A stretch of DNA of 64,000 bases from Desulfobulbaceae bacterium BRH_c16a (GTDB taxonomy: Bacteria > Desulfobacterota > Desulfobulbia > Desulfobulbales > Desulfocapsaceae). Both the position numbers and the translations under genes were made by a program. The DNA lies in contig LADS01000001.1 in assembly GCA_000961725.1 (NCBI GenBank), forward strand, positions 22,890 to 86,889, read 5' to 3'. Below are positions 20,410 through 29,675 of the stretch, piece after piece. The first letter of the stretch is position 1. Every line of letters starts with the position of its first letter. The notes beneath the pieces were generated by a model. The model was not told where the DNA came from. It ran no database searches and was given only the letters and a program-made list of their open reading frames with translations.

Positions 20410-22113
20410 ATGGAAAATAAACTTAAAAAACAGGAATTCAGGTCGGTTCGTAATCGGATTCTGGTTTTTTCTATTCTGGTAACCTTGTTACCGTCGTTCG
20501 GGATGGGCTGGTTCTGGTTTAACATGACCCGCAGGGTCACAACCGAAAAAATCGAACAGAAGCTGGTCGATTCAGTCGGTATTGCCGAACGTGAAATCAA
20601 TCTCTGGTTCAAGGAGCGGAATTATGAACTGCGCGTTTTTGCCAATTCCTTTGTCGTTCGTGAGAATTTGAGCAAGTATCGTACGGCCATCGAAAGCGAA
20701 GATCGGAAGAACGAAAAACAGACGGCGTCGCATCTGCGGAAAATCGGCACCTATCTGACCCTTGTCAGGAACGAGTTCAAGGTGTATCGGCGCTTGCTGG
20801 TGCTTGATAACGAAATGCGGATCATTGCCGCCTCGGATACTTCCGACAAGAGCCGCCCGGTTGTCTTGCCCCACAACTGGAAAAGTCAGCTTGACAGGTC
20901 GAGGTTTTTTTCGGGAGACACGTATTTTATCGAAGAAGAGTTTTCGCCTCTGGTCCTTATCGGGATTCCACTTCTGTTGGAGCAGAACTCCACCCAGCTT
21001 GGATTTTTTGTCATGGAGGTACGGTTGCAGGGGCTTTTGCCGCTGCTCATGGCTTCTCTGCCGAAAACCGAGAGGGAACTGGGCGCCGCTGTGATGATCC
21101 TGCTCGGCAAAAACGGCCGCCACATCCTGTCCACAGCCTGGCCGGAAAATCACAAGGAGACGGCCGTGGCTTCTCCTCAGGTGCTGAATCTGCTCAACAG
21201 TCAGCTCCATCTTCAGGGCTTTGTCAATGACCGGAAGGTGCGGGTTGTCGGTCTCGCCAGCTCTTTTGACGATCTTCCCTGGGATCTTGTCATTGCCGAA
21301 AACCATGACAACGTCTTCGCCGGCCTGATCCAGGCCCGGAATCAAATTGTCCTGATTACCATCCTCCTTACCATTATCATCGGAGGTGCCGCCACCATCG
21401 TGGCCAGTCAGTTCATTATTCCGCTCAAGGCCCTGACAAAAGCCGTGTTACGTGTTGCCGGCGGGGACCTGGATGTTTCCGTAAATATACGCCGAAATGA
21501 CGAACTCGGCATCGTCACCGGGATGTTCAACGAAATGGTGCGCCGATTAAAGGAGAGTCAGGTAAAGCTTGAGCAGCTGGCCTTGACCGATCCTCTCACC
21601 GGACTTGCCAATCGAAAGAAGATCATGGCGGATGTGGCGAGCAATTTTGAGCGCTACCTCAGATATTCCACGGAGTTTTCCATCCTGATGATCGATATCG
21701 ACCACTTCAAAATGGTTAACGACAGCCACGGCCATCAGGCAGGCGATGCAGTTCTGATCCAGGTTGCCCGGATTTTCAGGGAAACCTTGCGAGGTCTGGA
21801 TAGTGCCGGGCGTTACGGGGGAGAGGAATTCCTTATCGTCCTGGGTAAAACAGACACTCACATGGCTCTGCAGATTGCCGAGCGGATCCGGCAAATGGTG
21901 GACCGGCATGCTTTTGTCTGCGAGGATGTTTCGCTGCACGTTACAATCAGTGTCGGGGTGTCGGGAATCACTTCGCAAGATCACGCTGGCGTCAGCCTGA
22001 TCGGCAGAGCGGACAAGGCCTTGTATGAGGCAAAAGCCGCCGGTCGAAACCGGATTGTTTCAAGCCTCGACGAATCACCTGTTCCTTCTCCGGTCGGCCA
22101 GGATAGCCTTTAA
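20410..22113 (+). CDS. Membrane-bound diguanylate cyclase (HAMP-GGDEF)
   Basis: About 567 residues from the ATG at 20410. It has one N-terminal helix (ILVFSILVTLLPSFGMGWFWF), an extracytoplasmic sensor region of roughly 260 residues with Cache-like appearance, a second helix (IVLITILLTIIIGGAATIVA), a HAMP domain and a GGDEF domain. The active-site loop is GGEEF near residue 470, so it should condense two GTP into cyclic di-GMP. The allosteric RxxD position is not obvious. The ligand of the sensor region is unknown. Other signalling proteins with PilZ and chemoreceptor domains lie within 6 kb. A longer frame from 20260 is open but is judged non-coding leader. Confidence 0.9.
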   Translation: MENKLKKQEFRSVRNRILVFSILVTLLPSFGMGWFWFNMTRRVTTEKIEQKLVDSVGIAEREINLWFKERNYELRVFANSFVVRENLSKYRTAIESEDRKNEKQTASHLRKIGTYLTLVRNEFKVYRRLLVLDNEMRIIAASDTSDKSRPVVLPHNWKSQLDRSRFFSGDTYFIEEEFSPLVLIGIPLLLEQNSTQLGFFVMEVRLQGLLPLLMASLPKTERELGAAVMILLGKNGRHILSTAWPENHKETAVASPQVLNLLNSQLHLQGFVNDRKVRVVGLASSFDDLPWDLVIAENHDNVFAGLIQARNQIVLITILLTIIIGGAATIVASQFIIPLKALTKAVLRVAGGDLDVSVNIRRNDELGIVTGMFNEMVRRLKESQVKLEQLALTDPLTGLANRKKIMADVASNFERYLRYSTEFSILMIDIDHFKMVNDSHGHQAGDAVLIQVARIFRETLRGLDSAGRYGGEEFLIVLGKTDTHMALQIAERIRQMVDRHAFVCEDVSLHVTISVGVSGITSQDHAGVSLIGRADKALYEAKAAGRNRIVSSLDESPVPSPVGQDSL

Positions 22114-22125
22114 AAGGATTAGCGG

Positions 22126-22905
22126 TTATTTGAGCGGCTTGGGGAACGGGAGATTTGTTTCAGGGACGGCAAGCAAGGAATAATGGATCCAGCCGATCTG
22201 CCCGTTATAGATAGTCACTTTAATCCAGTTTCCTCGATACCCGGTAGCGGCAACAGGTGTTTTCGCGTCCAGTGTCGCCAGGATCTTCCCATGCATGCCG
22301 GGACTTTTTCGAATATAGCCTGTTTTTGCCAACTGCAGAGGCAGGGGATCAGTGAAGTCTGGAGAGGTGCTTTTTTTCATCATCCTGTTCAGGGCTGTCT
22401 TGAGCCGTATATCCTGGATCAATTCCATCGCCTGGGTTGCGAGAGAATGGACCTTGTCGAAATTGCCCCGCTCAAGTTCGATCCTGCTCTCTTCGATGAA
22501 ACGGTCTGTCTGGGCAAAAACCTGCTGCTCACCGGCAGTGGCAAATTCCCTGGCTGCATTGATATCCGTGGCCACTTCAGCCAGGTGGGTCACCGCCTCA
22601 ACCTTGGTGCCCGGTGTAGGCCTCCTTAACTTATTCTGCTTGACCTCCTGGGTAAGATCTTCATGGGTGGATTTAATCCTGTTGATTTCTGCCTGTTTCT
22701 CGATTAACTCCATCTGCAGTTTGAACGTCACGGCATTCCGTTCGGCCAGTTGAGTTGCCAACTGGCTGTTTTCTTGCTGCAATTCTGCGTTTTGCAAAAG
22801 CATTTCCTTTTCTTTGGTCGATGTACAACCGAACAGCAGGAAAGATACGACAATGAGGAGGGATGCCGAAAGGAAACCGGAGGGGAAAATTTTGTTGTGG
22901 AACAT
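22126..22905 (-). CDS. SH3-domain lipoprotein with coiled coil
   Basis: A 259-residue predicted lipoprotein: signal peptide with lipobox LLFGC (Cys near residue 27), a coiled coil of about residues 33-90 (EKEMLLQNAELQQENSQL onwards), a helical region with basic residues, and a C-terminal bacterial SH3 domain (AKTGYIRKSPGMHGKIL to WIHYSLLAV). SH3 domains of this type usually contact peptidoglycan or protein ligands. It converges with the diguanylate cyclase gene, with stops 12 bases apart. The specific function is unknown. Confidence 0.8.
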   Translation of the reverse strand: MFHNKIFPSGFLSASLLIVVSFLLFGCTSTKEKEMLLQNAELQQENSQLATQLAERNAVTFKLQMELIEKQAEINRIKSTHEDLTQEVKQNKLRRPTPGTKVEAVTHLAEVATDINAAREFATAGEQQVFAQTDRFIEESRIELERGNFDKVHSLATQAMELIQDIRLKTALNRMMKKSTSPDFTDPLPLQLAKTGYIRKSPGMHGKILATLDAKTPVAATGYRGNWIKVTIYNGQIGWIHYSLLAVPETNLPFPKPLK

Positions 22906-23011
22906 GAAGACAATAAGCGAATTATGGATTGTTCAGATTTGAAGTGAATACATCGTATATGTAAATGGCATTATCCGCCTCTACAACGATACAGAGCAAG
23001 CGGTGTTCCGG

Positions 23012-23362
23012 TCAAACAAATTTGCTTCTGAACATGAAATAAACCGCCCCGACAAGACACATCCCCGCCCACAGATAATCGAGCTTCAGCGGCTCTTTCA
23101 GGTACATCACCGAAAAGGGGACAAAAACAGTGAGGGTAATTACTTCCTGGATAATTTTCAGCTGGCCGACATTCAGCACCGTATAGCCGACCCTGTTGGC
23201 GGGGACCTGCAGCAAATACTCGAGAAGGGCGATACCCCAGCTGATCAACGCCGCAATGATCCAGGGTTTGTTGTTCAGTTCTTTGAGATGGGCATACCAG
23301 GCAAACGTCATAAAGACGTTGCTGCACAAAAGCAGAAGTATTGATATCAGAAGTGGATGCAT
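23012..23362 (-). CDS. DUF486 / DMT-like small membrane protein
   Basis: About 116 residues with four helices, matching the DUF486 group of drug/metabolite-transporter-like proteins (FAWYAHLKELNNKPW, ISWGIALLEYLLQVPANR and LKIIQEVITLTVF are characteristic). Its usual partner or substrate is unknown. The ATG at 23362 is chosen; a TTG four codons upstream would add IE D-type residues without clear benefit. The gene sits between the lipoprotein and the glycosidase-like gene, same strand. Confidence 0.8.
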   Translation of the reverse strand: MHPLLISILLLLCSNVFMTFAWYAHLKELNNKPWIIAALISWGIALLEYLLQVPANRVGYTVLNVGQLKIIQEVITLTVFVPFSVMYLKEPLKLDYLWAGMCLVGAVYFMFRSKFV

Positions 23363-23403
23363 ATCTTCGATCAATCCATTTTAAACAGCGTTCCCGGGCA
23401 TTG

Positions 23404-24657
23404 TCACGGCATAGTGTAGAGATTGCGGAGAGTCTCCGGTATCTTTCCCTTGGGGACCAGCCGGTGATCCGCACCAACCTCATAGAGGCCGAACCATTCT
23501 TCCGGATCTTCCCTTTCATGGCGGGTTGAATCGGTGGGATCTTCGCCACTCTTCCACCACTCGTCATGCAGTTCAAAAAAGGAAATGCCGCAAAATTTTT
23601 CTTTGCCTTGGGCGCTGCGGATGTCCTGCCAGATTGCGGTAAAAGCTTCCGGCACGTCTTCCACCTTATGACCGCCGAAACCCGGGACCCAGGGCTTCGG
23701 CTCGAAGGGTGAAGTAGACAATCCCACCTGGGTCACAAAAATCGGCTTGTCAGTCTGCGCTGCCAGTTCTTCGAGATAACCTTGATAGCTGGTGCCGGTT
23801 ACCGAACCCGGCGGTGAAGTGCGCACCCCTTTGGCATAGGTATAGACGTTGAGGCAGACCAGGTCGCCGAGATCGGGAGTCAGGGCATTCTCCTTCGGTA
23901 CTTCGAGATCGGGCCGATCGGCGATGGGGCCGATGTGGGTCCAGCTGGTGTGGCAATAGAGGTGCCTCTGGCCATAGCGGCTGAGTTCGTACTCCATCGC
24001 CCCGTCGATCAGCCGGGCGAGAGCGATCTCGGTTGGCGTCCTGTCGGTTACTTCCAGATGCTTCCCTTTATAACTGCGCACCTCAGGATGGCGGGTGTCG
24101 GTCCGAACCACAGAATCGGGCTGCAGTTCATCGCCGATGGAAAAGAGAACCAGCCGGTCAGGCCTCCCCACGCGGTACACATGATCGATGGCGGCTTTGA
24201 TGTCCTCCATGGTCTTGGCGAGAAAGGGTTCCGCGAGAAAATCCTCCTCATAGGCCCAGATCCAGATATCCTGCCCATAGACCATATCGGTCTTATCCAG
24301 AGCGGTGAAGAACTTTGGCGGCATTTTCATGGGAAAGACATGGAGATAGTTGACCCCCATGTTTCTCATCAGGCCAAGATGTTCTTCATATCGATCATCG
24401 TCGCCGGGGGGGGCACCCAGAAGGGGGGTTTCGTTGGGAAGGTAGGGTGAATAGCCTATGGCCTTGAAAAAAACCGGCGCGTTGAGCTTTTTGTCGACGA
24501 TTTCAGGGCCTTTTGCGATGAACCTCTTGGGAATCGGTGTCTCGCTTGAGATGCCGGTGGATTTTGCCTGCCCATCGCTGCCGGTTGCGAAGGTGAAACC
24601 GGTGAAGGGACCAAGAACAATCCAGAACAACAGAAAATAAGGAATTCCGTGAAGCAT
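23404..24657 (-). CDS. Exported glycoside-hydrolase-like (TIM-barrel) protein
   Basis: About 417 residues: an N-terminal hydrophobic signal segment (GIPYFLLFWIVLGPFTGFTF) followed by a soluble domain that reads like a (beta/alpha)8 glycosidase of the glucanosyltransferase or GH2/GH5 type. Suggestive features are the N-terminal KAIGYSPYLP substrate-domain start, LHVFPMKMPPKFF, the possible acid/base in LFSIGDELQPDS and a possible nucleophile region in PIFVTQVGLST. The C-terminus has GISFFELHDEWWK, which in related proteins lines the active site. The ATG at 24657 is chosen next to the signal peptide; no strong ribosome-binding site is visible. The exact family and substrate are not assigned. 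Confidence 0.65.
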   Translation of the reverse strand: MLHGIPYFLLFWIVLGPFTGFTFATGSDGQAKSTGISSETPIPKRFIAKGPEIVDKKLNAPVFFKAIGYSPYLPNETPLLGAPPGDDDRYEEHLGLMRNMGVNYLHVFPMKMPPKFFTALDKTDMVYGQDIWIWAYEEDFLAEPFLAKTMEDIKAAIDHVYRVGRPDRLVLFSIGDELQPDSVVRTDTRHPEVRSYKGKHLEVTDRTPTEIALARLIDGAMEYELSRYGQRHLYCHTSWTHIGPIADRPDLEVPKENALTPDLGDLVCLNVYTYAKGVRTSPPGSVTGTSYQGYLEELAAQTDKPIFVTQVGLSTSPFEPKPWVPGFGGHKVEDVPEAFTAIWQDIRSAQGKEKFCGISFFELHDEWWKSGEDPTDSTRHEREDPEEWFGLYEVGADHRLVPKGKIPETLRNLYTMP

Positions 24658-25052
24658 GATGGTTTTTATGGAAAAAAAGAGAATGATGGGATTTGTCTTC
24701 AAGAGGACACTGAAGAAATCCAGGTCAGGTGTTGTCAGCCATACCATAAAATGTCTTTACTCCCAAGTGGAAAAATTGACAATGACGGCTGGCTGCCAGT
24801 GGATTTTAACGCCGCAATCCGGGCTCGGCAAGTTTGCGCTGCGTTTTATTCCGCATCAACTTTCTTTTCTCGCCCCTGCGGTTTGACAAGATGATTGTTT
24901 TTTCGATACAAATGAAAGTGGGTTATATTTCGATTTAGTACCTTACAGATGACTTGTTGCAGAAGGGGCGCATTTATGCTTTTGCTCTAGCTGTATTGCG
25001 GCAACCGTGCATGGCCCGGCCCCGGGGCCAAATCAATGAATGAGAGGAAATT
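24658..25052. other. Divergent intergenic region between glycosidase-like gene and chemoreceptor
   Basis: A 395-base gap with no gene. It holds the probable chemoreceptor promoter (24883-24912) and a GC-rich hairpin (arms 25012-25017 and 25025-25030) just before the chemoreceptor ribosome-binding site. Confidence 0.5.
24883..24912 (+). promoter_or_regulatory. Candidate sigma-70 promoter for the chemoreceptor gene
   Basis: TTGACA at 24883-24888 is followed after 18 bases by TACAAA at 24907-24912, giving a leader of about 135 bases. The -35 is a perfect match; the -10 is moderate. No flagellar sigma-28 motif was seen. Confidence 0.4.
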
Positions 25053-27500
25053 ATGCTGAGAATTGTCGACAGAAGCCTTATCCTGAAAATGATCATCTCT
25101 CTTGCCGCAATTCTGGTCATTGCTTTTACCGTTTTATGTTTTTTCATTCTTAACAAGCAAAACGGACTTCTTAGCCGGATGACCGAAATCGTGACTGGAA
25201 ATCTCGCCGACTCCAACGATCGGGCCAAACAAAAATTCGGCAAGTTGGAGGGGGACGTGCGTCTTGCGCTCACTCAGATGGGCGACCAGGCTGCCGCAAA
25301 CCTCTCGACGGCCACCGAGAAATCGTTGAAACAGGAAGAGACGAACATCCGGCAGGCGATGGAGAAAATGCTCTATGGCAATGCCAAGGGGGTTGGAGCA
25401 TTGCTTGCCTCTATTTCGCCGGATGCCATCATGTCGAAACAGAGCGATGATCTGATCGAATACAGCCGGGCGGCATCAAAGACCGAAGAGATTGTATTTG
25501 CCTTGTTTTTCGATAATAAAGACAAGCTGCTGCCGGGCTATGTCAACGTCGTTGACGATCTGGTTATTTCCTACCTGAAGAAGGGCAAGGGGGAAGAGGA
25601 TACGGAAAAAATGCTTGACGCCGCCCGTCAGGATCCCGGGGTTTTAATCCATGAAGAAAGTATTGAATACTACGGTCTGGTTATCGGCAAACTGGTAGTC
25701 TGCATCGACAAGACCATGGTTGCTCAAGAAATCGACGCCTTGGCCGCTCGGTTCCAGACTCTGCAGCAGAACAACGATTCGAGCATCAAGAACGTCATGG
25801 CGGAAGAATCTGCCAAGGTAATCGGCCAGATCAACGGCAATCTGATCCAGGTCAGCGCCGATAGCCTCTCGGCAGGAGAGGAGACCGGCAAAATCCTGGA
25901 AAAGTCGATAGCTGAAGTCAATTCAGGCACAACAAGAGTGGTCATTGCCATTGGCACCGGTTGCTGTCTGGCTATCCTGGTTCTGGTCGTAATCCTTCTG
26001 AAATTCATGGTGATCACCCCGATCAACAAGGTTATCGATGGCTTGAAGGATGCTGCCGAAGGGGAAGGCGATCTCACCAAGCGGTTGAATGCCAAACGAC
26101 CCGATGAGATAGGCGTTCTGGCCGGCTGGTTTGATTCTTTTGTCGAAAGGCTGAACAATATCATCGTCGAGATCAACGGCAATTCCGAAACGGTAAGCAG
26201 TTCCGCTCTGGAAGTTCTGAGAGCAAGTGAACAGATGCAGGAGGAAGCCAAAGACCTGAGCGGCAAATCGGAAGGGGTTGCCGCCGCCAGCGAAGAGATG
26301 AATGCCTCGATGGCCTCGGTTGCCGCCGCCAGCGAACAGGCCTCTACCAACATCAGCATAGTAGCCGGAACGGCAACGGAAATGAAACAGGCGATGGAAG
26401 AGGTCGCCAGTCGCTGTGACGAGGCCAAAGTCATTTCCACCAAGGCTACGGCGCAGGTGAAGAAGGCCTCGGACAAGATGGCTCATCTCGGCAGTGCTGC
26501 CGACCAGATCAGTAAGGTAACTGAAGTTATAACAGAAATAGCGGACCAGACCAATCTGCTGGCCCTTAACGCTACCATCGAAGCTGCCCGGGCCGGGGAA
26601 GCGGGCAAGGGTTTTGCCGTAGTTGCCGGCGAAATCAAGAGTCTTGCCAACCAGACCGCGCAAGCGACCAAGGAAATCAAGGAACGGATCGACGGGATTC
26701 AGCAGTCCACCCATGACACCATCACCGAGGTTGAAGCTATTACCGGAGTGATAGACGCCGTGGACGAGATAATGACCCGTATTGCCCTGGCCATGGTGGA
26801 ACAGGCGGCTCGGGCCTCCGAGGTGGCACTGAATGTTGATCAGGCCTCCCAGGGGATCGCCGAGGTTAATGAAAACGTGGCGCAAACTTCTCTGGTTTCG
26901 GCATCTATTGCCCAGGATATCAGCGAGGTCAGCAGTATCTCGCGATCGATGTTCACGGCAAGTGACAATATGCGAGCGAACTCGGAAGCACTCAGTGGAC
27001 TTGCCAATCAGCTCAAGTCAATGATCAGTGTCTTCAAGGTGGCACAAAGCAGACAGCGGAAAACTGCCGGTAAGCCTGCGGGCGGGGCGCCTGTGGCCGA
27101 TCTCTTTCCCTGGTCGGAAAAACTGAGTCTTGGCATCGACAAGATCGACGACCAGCATAAAGAACTGGTCAGTCTTGTCAACCAGCTGCATCGGGCGATG
27201 AAAATGCAGGCCGGGGCGCGGGAAGCCGAAGCGGTTCTCGCCAGACTGGCAGAATACACGGTATTCCATTTCAGCTTCGAAGAGAATATTCTCGACAAAT
27301 TCGGCTATCCCCAGGCTGAGTCCCACAAGAAAGCCCACCGCGATCTGGTCGCATCGGTCACGGCTTTCCAGAAGGACCTGCGATCCGGCAAAGCCGGATT
27401 GTCAATGGAATTGATGAACTTTCTTACCAACTGGCTGAGGGATCATATTCTGAAGGTCGATCGTGCTTATGTAACCCATCTGCATGGCCGGGATCTATGA
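25053..27500 (+). CDS. Methyl-accepting chemotaxis protein with C-terminal hemerythrin domain (DcrH-like)
   Basis: An 815-residue chemoreceptor. TM1 (LILKMIISLAAILVIAFTVL), a periplasmic region of about 260 residues, TM2 (about 294-318), HAMP, and the cytoplasmic signalling helix with the hairpin tip (EIADQTNLLALNATIEAARA) contacting CheA/CheW. After residue about 680 comes a bacterial hemerythrin: motifs DDQHKELVSLV, FHFSFEE, SHKKAHRDLV and LRDHILKVDRAY supply the histidine and acidic ligands of a di-iron, oxygen-binding site. Such a receptor fits oxygen or redox-guided movement in an anaerobe, as described for DcrH of Desulfovibrio. The ribosome-binding site GAGAGG precedes the ATG. Confidence 0.95.
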   Translation: MLRIVDRSLILKMIISLAAILVIAFTVLCFFILNKQNGLLSRMTEIVTGNLADSNDRAKQKFGKLEGDVRLALTQMGDQAAANLSTATEKSLKQEETNIRQAMEKMLYGNAKGVGALLASISPDAIMSKQSDDLIEYSRAASKTEEIVFALFFDNKDKLLPGYVNVVDDLVISYLKKGKGEEDTEKMLDAARQDPGVLIHEESIEYYGLVIGKLVVCIDKTMVAQEIDALAARFQTLQQNNDSSIKNVMAEESAKVIGQINGNLIQVSADSLSAGEETGKILEKSIAEVNSGTTRVVIAIGTGCCLAILVLVVILLKFMVITPINKVIDGLKDAAEGEGDLTKRLNAKRPDEIGVLAGWFDSFVERLNNIIVEINGNSETVSSSALEVLRASEQMQEEAKDLSGKSEGVAAASEEMNASMASVAAASEQASTNISIVAGTATEMKQAMEEVASRCDEAKVISTKATAQVKKASDKMAHLGSAADQISKVTEVITEIADQTNLLALNATIEAARAGEAGKGFAVVAGEIKSLANQTAQATKEIKERIDGIQQSTHDTITEVEAITGVIDAVDEIMTRIALAMVEQAARASEVALNVDQASQGIAEVNENVAQTSLVSASIAQDISEVSSISRSMFTASDNMRANSEALSGLANQLKSMISVFKVAQSRQRKTAGKPAGGAPVADLFPWSEKLSLGIDKIDDQHKELVSLVNQLHRAMKMQAGAREAEAVLARLAEYTVFHFSFEENILDKFGYPQAESHKKAHRDLVASVTAFQKDLRSGKAGLSMELMNFLTNWLRDHILKVDRAYVTHLHGRDL

Positions 27501-27679
27501 GACGAAGCAGCATGGAAGATGTTTCCGCCAACCAGATATCGTTAAATTGGTTGATTATGTTTGTGGCTGCTCTTTTTTGGTCCTTGCAGTGCCTGGCATA
27601 AAAAAGTATTTTAATTGGAGGTAAGAAATGTGATTGCAGGATCGGTGCCACGGTCCCCGAGATCGAGCCAGGAGAAGTA

Positions 27680-28048
27680 ATGATGATTACCAAAAACTCC
27701 GATGAGCGGAGAAAGACTGTTCGTCTCAAGGGTCATAAGGAAGCAATCCTCATACAGCCCAACGGCATGCACCATATCCGGGATATCAGTCTTGGGGGCC
27801 TTTCCTTTCGTTGTCCCCGGGATGTGACCTTTTCCGGTCAATGGCCCATAGAAATCATAATTGCCGGATCTTTGCTTTGCGTGATCGGCGTGTCGGTTCG
27901 TCTGGTGCGCGAACAGGTGGACATCGTGGCAGGTTCGGTCTCGACCCCGAGTAAGGAAGTCGGTGTCGAATATCTCGCTCTCGACGATAATAATCGTCCC
28001 CTTTTGGCCAGATTGCTCTCCTATCTCCAACAGACGACAACATCCTGA
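27680..28048 (+). CDS. PilZ domain protein (cyclic-di-GMP effector)
   Basis: A 122-residue stand-alone PilZ domain. The binding motif is present in two parts, DERRKTVR near the N-terminus and RDISLGGLSFRC, matching RxxxR and D/NxSxxG. It would bind cyclic di-GMP and act on an unknown partner. AGGAG lies five bases before the first of two consecutive ATG codons. It stands alone between the chemoreceptor and the envelope operon; a link with either is possible. Confidence 0.88.
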   Translation: MMITKNSDERRKTVRLKGHKEAILIQPNGMHHIRDISLGGLSFRCPRDVTFSGQWPIEIIIAGSLLCVIGVSVRLVREQVDIVAGSVSTPSKEVGVEYLALDDNNRPLLARLLSYLQQTTTS

Positions 28049-28189
28049 GAGTAGGAACATTAATGGCCTTTTCGACGGATTGCTCCCTTGCTCCACGCCT
28101 CGAAGCGGTTATTGTGAAGGAGTGATGCAACATCCGGGGATGGGATTCTATTTATTTGATACTCAGGCCAAACATCTGGAGGTTTCACA

Positions 28190-29629
28190 ATGGTTACCTC
28201 TTTGACACGACTGAATCTGCTGAAGCATTTTTTTAATCGGATCGACAATGGAAGCCTTTTTGACGGCGTTGATCCGGAGGTCTATCGCGTCCTGCGCCGG
28301 GAGGTGGGGGAGGCGTTGTATAATCTTCTTCTTCAGGATCGTCCCTTTCTCGAGAAAGAAACCGGTCTGGCCTGGCCTTATCAGGGTCTGAAGGAACGGG
28401 TCTCCGTTCTGGAAAACATAGCCCTGCAGGGAAAAACCCTGTTCATTCGGCAGCAGGCGCAACTGTTTCTTGCCCTCCTTCCTTTCCCCGATCAGTGGCG
28501 ATGGCTGATCCGGGCTGAAAAGGATATGGGCGATGCCTCTGAAATCAAGGAACTTCTGATTTCTGAAAAAAAGAGAATCGCGGCCAAAATCCATAAAAAA
28601 TCACAGGAATTCAAGCTACGCCACTTCTGTCAGATTTTGAAGAGGCCTAACCTGCCGGACGAAAAGGGTATTCTGCGAATTTTTTCCCTCCCCTATCTCT
28701 TTGCCGATAGAAGGTTGTTGCAACGGCTGAACCGCTTGTACGTTCTCTATGTCGAACCTCCCTGGGGTGTTTTGGCCCGCCATGCCTGGCTTCGTGCTTT
28801 TGCGCAAATGGCCGACCCCATTATGTTCGGTGTCGGGGGAGGTGAGGACGCGGCTTTTCTCGGCACACAGGCTGGTGTCGTCATTACGCGCCTTGCCCAT
28901 GGGGATTTTTTGGAAGAGGAAACAGTACCGCTTGGTCAAAAAAAGCAATACGACATTGTTTTCAACGCAAGTTTCGACGATATGGACAGGAAGCGGCATA
29001 GTTTTATGCTGGACCTGCTTGCCCGCCCGCCGCTCGACCACATTACCGCACTTTTTATCGGCAGGGGAAGTCCGTCTCAGGTGGAGACCTTTGCGGGAGA
29101 GGTGCGGCAACGGGGGCTCGAACACCGTGTTGCGGTTCTGGCTAACATATTGCGAAAAGAGGTACCGCAACAACTCGCCCGGTGCCGAATCGGAGTGCAG
29201 GCTTCAGTTCATGAAAACGCCTGCCGGAGCATCTACGAATGCTTCCGTTCAGACCTGCCATGTGTGGTTACCTCCTCCATGGCCGGCTTCAATTTCGATC
29301 TCATCACCCCCCAAACCGGTCGGGTGGTTTCTGACCTGGATGTATCCGAGGCGATTCTGGATGCCGTCCATCATCCCGAGCGGTTTTCTCCACGGCAGTG
29401 GTTCCTGGCAAACTCGGGGGGCCGTAATTCCAGCCTCCGCCTCAACCAGGAATTCAAAGTCCTGTTTGCCGGTCTGGGCTACTCATGGACAGAGGATATC
29501 GTTCCGCTCGGCGGCAGCGGAGCCACCAGGTATGTGGATGAGGCCCATTATGATGCATTCCATGACGAGTTTGAACAACTCCTGGAAATACTGGGTCCTT
29601 TGCTTCCCGTCCGGTTGTCCCTGGAATAG
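28190..29629 (+). CDS. GT-B glycosyltransferase-like protein
   Basis: A 479-residue protein. The C-terminal half reads like a family-4 glycosyltransferase: YDIVFNASFDDMDRKRH begins the second Rossmann domain, and ASVHENACRSIYECF followed by LPCVVTSSMAGF corresponds to the conserved EGFG/EAMACG nucleotide-sugar region, with glutamates at E and E. The N-terminal 170 residues are helical and not recognised. A strong GGAGG lies seven bases before the ATG. It leads a three-gene run with a phosphatase and an LTA-synthase-like enzyme, suggesting cell-surface glycan or phosphoglycan modification. Donor and acceptor are unknown. Confidence 0.65.
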   Translation: MVTSLTRLNLLKHFFNRIDNGSLFDGVDPEVYRVLRREVGEALYNLLLQDRPFLEKETGLAWPYQGLKERVSVLENIALQGKTLFIRQQAQLFLALLPFPDQWRWLIRAEKDMGDASEIKELLISEKKRIAAKIHKKSQEFKLRHFCQILKRPNLPDEKGILRIFSLPYLFADRRLLQRLNRLYVLYVEPPWGVLARHAWLRAFAQMADPIMFGVGGGEDAAFLGTQAGVVITRLAHGDFLEEETVPLGQKKQYDIVFNASFDDMDRKRHSFMLDLLARPPLDHITALFIGRGSPSQVETFAGEVRQRGLEHRVAVLANILRKEVPQQLARCRIGVQASVHENACRSIYECFRSDLPCVVTSSMAGFNFDLITPQTGRVVSDLDVSEAILDAVHHPERFSPRQWFLANSGGRNSSLRLNQEFKVLFAGLGYSWTEDIVPLGGSGATRYVDEAHYDAFHDEFEQLLEILGPLLPVRLSLE

Positions 29630-29675
29630 GGAGTTTTGTGCATGCAACGTTCAACTTAAGGAGGAAGATAGTGCT

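Noticed and set aside
24920..25052. Cyclic-di-GMP riboswitch in the chemoreceptor leader
   Set aside because: Only a short GC-rich hairpin is present; no riboswitch core.
28749..29675. Possible long N-terminal extension of the inositol-phosphatase gene
   Set aside because: It overlaps the glycosyltransferase frame and has poor protein composition; the AAGGAGG before 29676 marks the real start.
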